DNA of 7,477 nucleotides from RGIG6904 sp024680835. GTDB lineage: Bacteria > Bacillota > Clostridia > Lachnospirales > Lachnospiraceae. Position 1 is the first letter of the stretch, and each line of letters starts with the position of its first letter. The notes beneath the pieces were generated by a model. It worked only from the letters and a program-made list of their open reading frames with translations, was not told the origin of the DNA and did not search any database. Of this stretch, positions 6,397 through 7,477 are shown one piece after another. Location: the NCBI GenBank assembly GCA_024680835.1, contig JAILBP010000057.1, forward strand, positions 1 to 7,477, given 5' to 3'. Both the position numbers and the translations under genes were made by a program.

Positions 6397-7224
6397 ATGG
6401 AACAGCAGTCAGGTTTGATGCAGTCCGGTGGCGGGATTCGCAGGATCCTGATCAGGATCGCTTACGACGGGACGGATTACTGCGGTTTTCAGTCGCAGCC
6501 GAATGTGACGACAATACAGAGTGCCGTGGAGGCTGCACTGGAGGAACTCGCAGGGGAAAAGATCACCCTGACAGGCGGATCACGCACGGATTCCGGTGTT
6601 CATTCCAGGGGGAATGTGGCGGTTTTCGATACAAAGCTTCGGATACCGGCTGAAAAGATACCCTATGCATTGAATTCACGCCTTCCGCACGACATTGTGA
6701 TCCAGTCAGCAGTAGAGACAGATCCCGATTTTCATCCGAGACATTGCGACAGCCTTAAAACATACGAATATGTTATACTGAACAGGCGTATAGATATTCC
6801 AATCCTGAGCCGGTATGCTCTGTATTTTCCGAGACCTCTGGATTTCTCCGCTATGAGAGAGGCAGCGAAAGCCTTTGCGGGAGAACATGATTTTGCGTCC
6901 TTTTGTTCTGCGGGTGGAGTTACCGAGACTACGGTTCGCCGGATAGACAGGATTTCGCTTACGCAGGATGAAGATGTTTTTTCTGACGGACTGATACGTA
7001 TTCGTGTCACGGGTAACGGCTTTTTATATAACATGGTGCGCATCATGGCGGGGACGCTCATTGATGTGGGAACCGGACGGTTTGATGCGACTGCAATTCC
7101 GGACATCATAGCCGCATGTGACAGACGGATGGCAGGTAATACGGCTCCGCCTCAGGGACTGACGCACTTGAGCACAGTGTTCACACAGCCTGAACACAGA
7201 GGATATAACGTCGATCTTAGATAA
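6397..7224 (+). CDS. truA: tRNA pseudouridine(38-40) synthase (TruA)
   Basis: Cytoplasmic enzyme that converts uridines 38-40 of the tRNA anticodon arm to pseudouridine. The product is 275 residues from this start, a little longer than the usual 245-265. Visible motifs: the opening strand RRILIRIAYDGTDYCGFQ, the catalytic aspartate D65 in GGSRTDSGVHSRG, KTYEY, HDFASF (164-169), FLYNMVRIMAGTL beginning at F209, and TAPPQGL (249-255). Four start codons are possible. GTG at 6340 has no ribosome site and begins inside an inverted-repeat arm. ATG at 6397 has GGAG (6385-6388) 8 bases upstream and is chosen. ATG at 6418 would fit family length but has a poor ribosome site. A terminator and candidate promoter separate it from serA. 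The DUF212 gene starts 16 bases after the stop, suggesting co-transcription. Confidence 0.94.
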   Translation: MEQQSGLMQSGGGIRRILIRIAYDGTDYCGFQSQPNVTTIQSAVEAALEELAGEKITLTGGSRTDSGVHSRGNVAVFDTKLRIPAEKIPYALNSRLPHDIVIQSAVETDPDFHPRHCDSLKTYEYVILNRRIDIPILSRYALYFPRPLDFSAMREAAKAFAGEHDFASFCSAGGVTETTVRRIDRISLTQDEDVFSDGLIRIRVTGNGFLYNMVRIMAGTLIDVGTGRFDATAIPDIIAACDRRMAGNTAPPQGLTHLSTVFTQPEHRGYNVDLR

Positions 7225-7240
7225 ACTTTGGGGAAACAAC

Positions 7241-7477
7241 ATGACGATAACTGATTTTTTCATGGCGATAATCGGGAACAGGGTTCTCATCAGCGGGCTT
7301 TTAGGGAGTGCTTCCGCGCAGATCATTAAGACGATTATCTATGCACTGATCAATAGAAAGCTGGATCTCAGGCGCTTGACAGGAGATGGCGGCATGCCGT
7401 CGGCACATTCTTCTACGGTGTGCTGTATGGCTACTACCGCAGGTATTACATGCGGATTGGATTCACCGGTCTTTGCG
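7241..7477 (+). CDS. Divergent PAP2-like membrane protein (DUF212), 3' truncated by window end
   Basis: The first 79 residues are visible, with no stop codon before the window edge. GGGGAAA (7230-7236) precedes the ATG. The segment has an N-terminal hydrophobic helix (about 8-24), the stretch AQIIKTIIYALINRKLDLRRL, then GDGGMPSAHSSTV (48-60), and LDSPVFA at the edge. This order is characteristic of the DUF212/YuiD family of small (about 150-residue) integral membrane proteins related to PAP2 phosphatases. The PSxH motif resembles part of the PAP2 phosphate-binding signature, but the family's reaction is not established. It probably shares a transcript with truA. Confidence 0.88.
   Translation, partial: MTITDFFMAIIGNRVLISGLLGSASAQIIKTIIYALINRKLDLRRLTGDGGMPSAHSSTVCCMATTAGITCGLDSPVFA

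Overview
The window reads as ordinary chromosomal DNA from an anaerobic Gram-positive Firmicute. A gut or rumen Lachnospiraceae-type organism is my best guess. This rests on strong AGGAG-type ribosome sites, moderate GC, a short (about 387-residue) PGDH of the kind common in Clostridia, a serC-serA pair, and GC-rich palindromic intergenic repeats of a style I associate with gut Clostridia. That placement comes from memory and was not searched.

Layout, all genes on the + strand. Bases 1-143 hold one palindromic repeat copy and the ilvD leader. ilvD (144-1808) and ilvB (1857-3530) encode two enzymes of the shared isoleucine/valine pathway. Acetolactate synthase (IlvB) makes the acetohydroxy acids, and dihydroxy-acid dehydratase (IlvD) later converts the dihydroxy acids to the 2-keto acids. 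The small subunit (ilvN) and the reductoisomerase (ilvC) are not here. Bases 3531-3748 are a repeat-dense spacer with one inverted, one partial and one complete copy of the same palindromic family. serC (3749-4831) and serA (4978-6141) encode phosphoserine aminotransferase and phosphoglycerate dehydrogenase, the first two enzymatic steps of serine synthesis (in reverse gene order). They are separated by a 146-base spacer rich in potential RNA structure. Bases 6142-6396 contain a probable intrinsic terminator for the serine genes, a perfect 17-bp inverted repeat with about 79 bases inside it, and a plausible promoter. truA (6397-7224, tRNA pseudouridine synthase) follows, and 16 bases later a DUF212 (divergent PAP2-like) membrane protein gene starts and runs off the window end.

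How they work together: the first two-thirds is amino-acid biosynthesis in two blocks (ilvDB and serCA). The last part is a separate housekeeping unit (truA plus DUF212).

I found no defence system, prophage, transposase, CRISPR array, tRNA or rRNA. The points worth a second look are the repeat family, whose hairpin stem shows base-pair covariation between copies; the structured serC-serA spacer; the 17-bp inverted repeat ahead of truA; and two active-site departures (a missing third cluster cysteine position in IlvD and no visible catalytic glutamate in SerA). None of these amounts to a clear new system.
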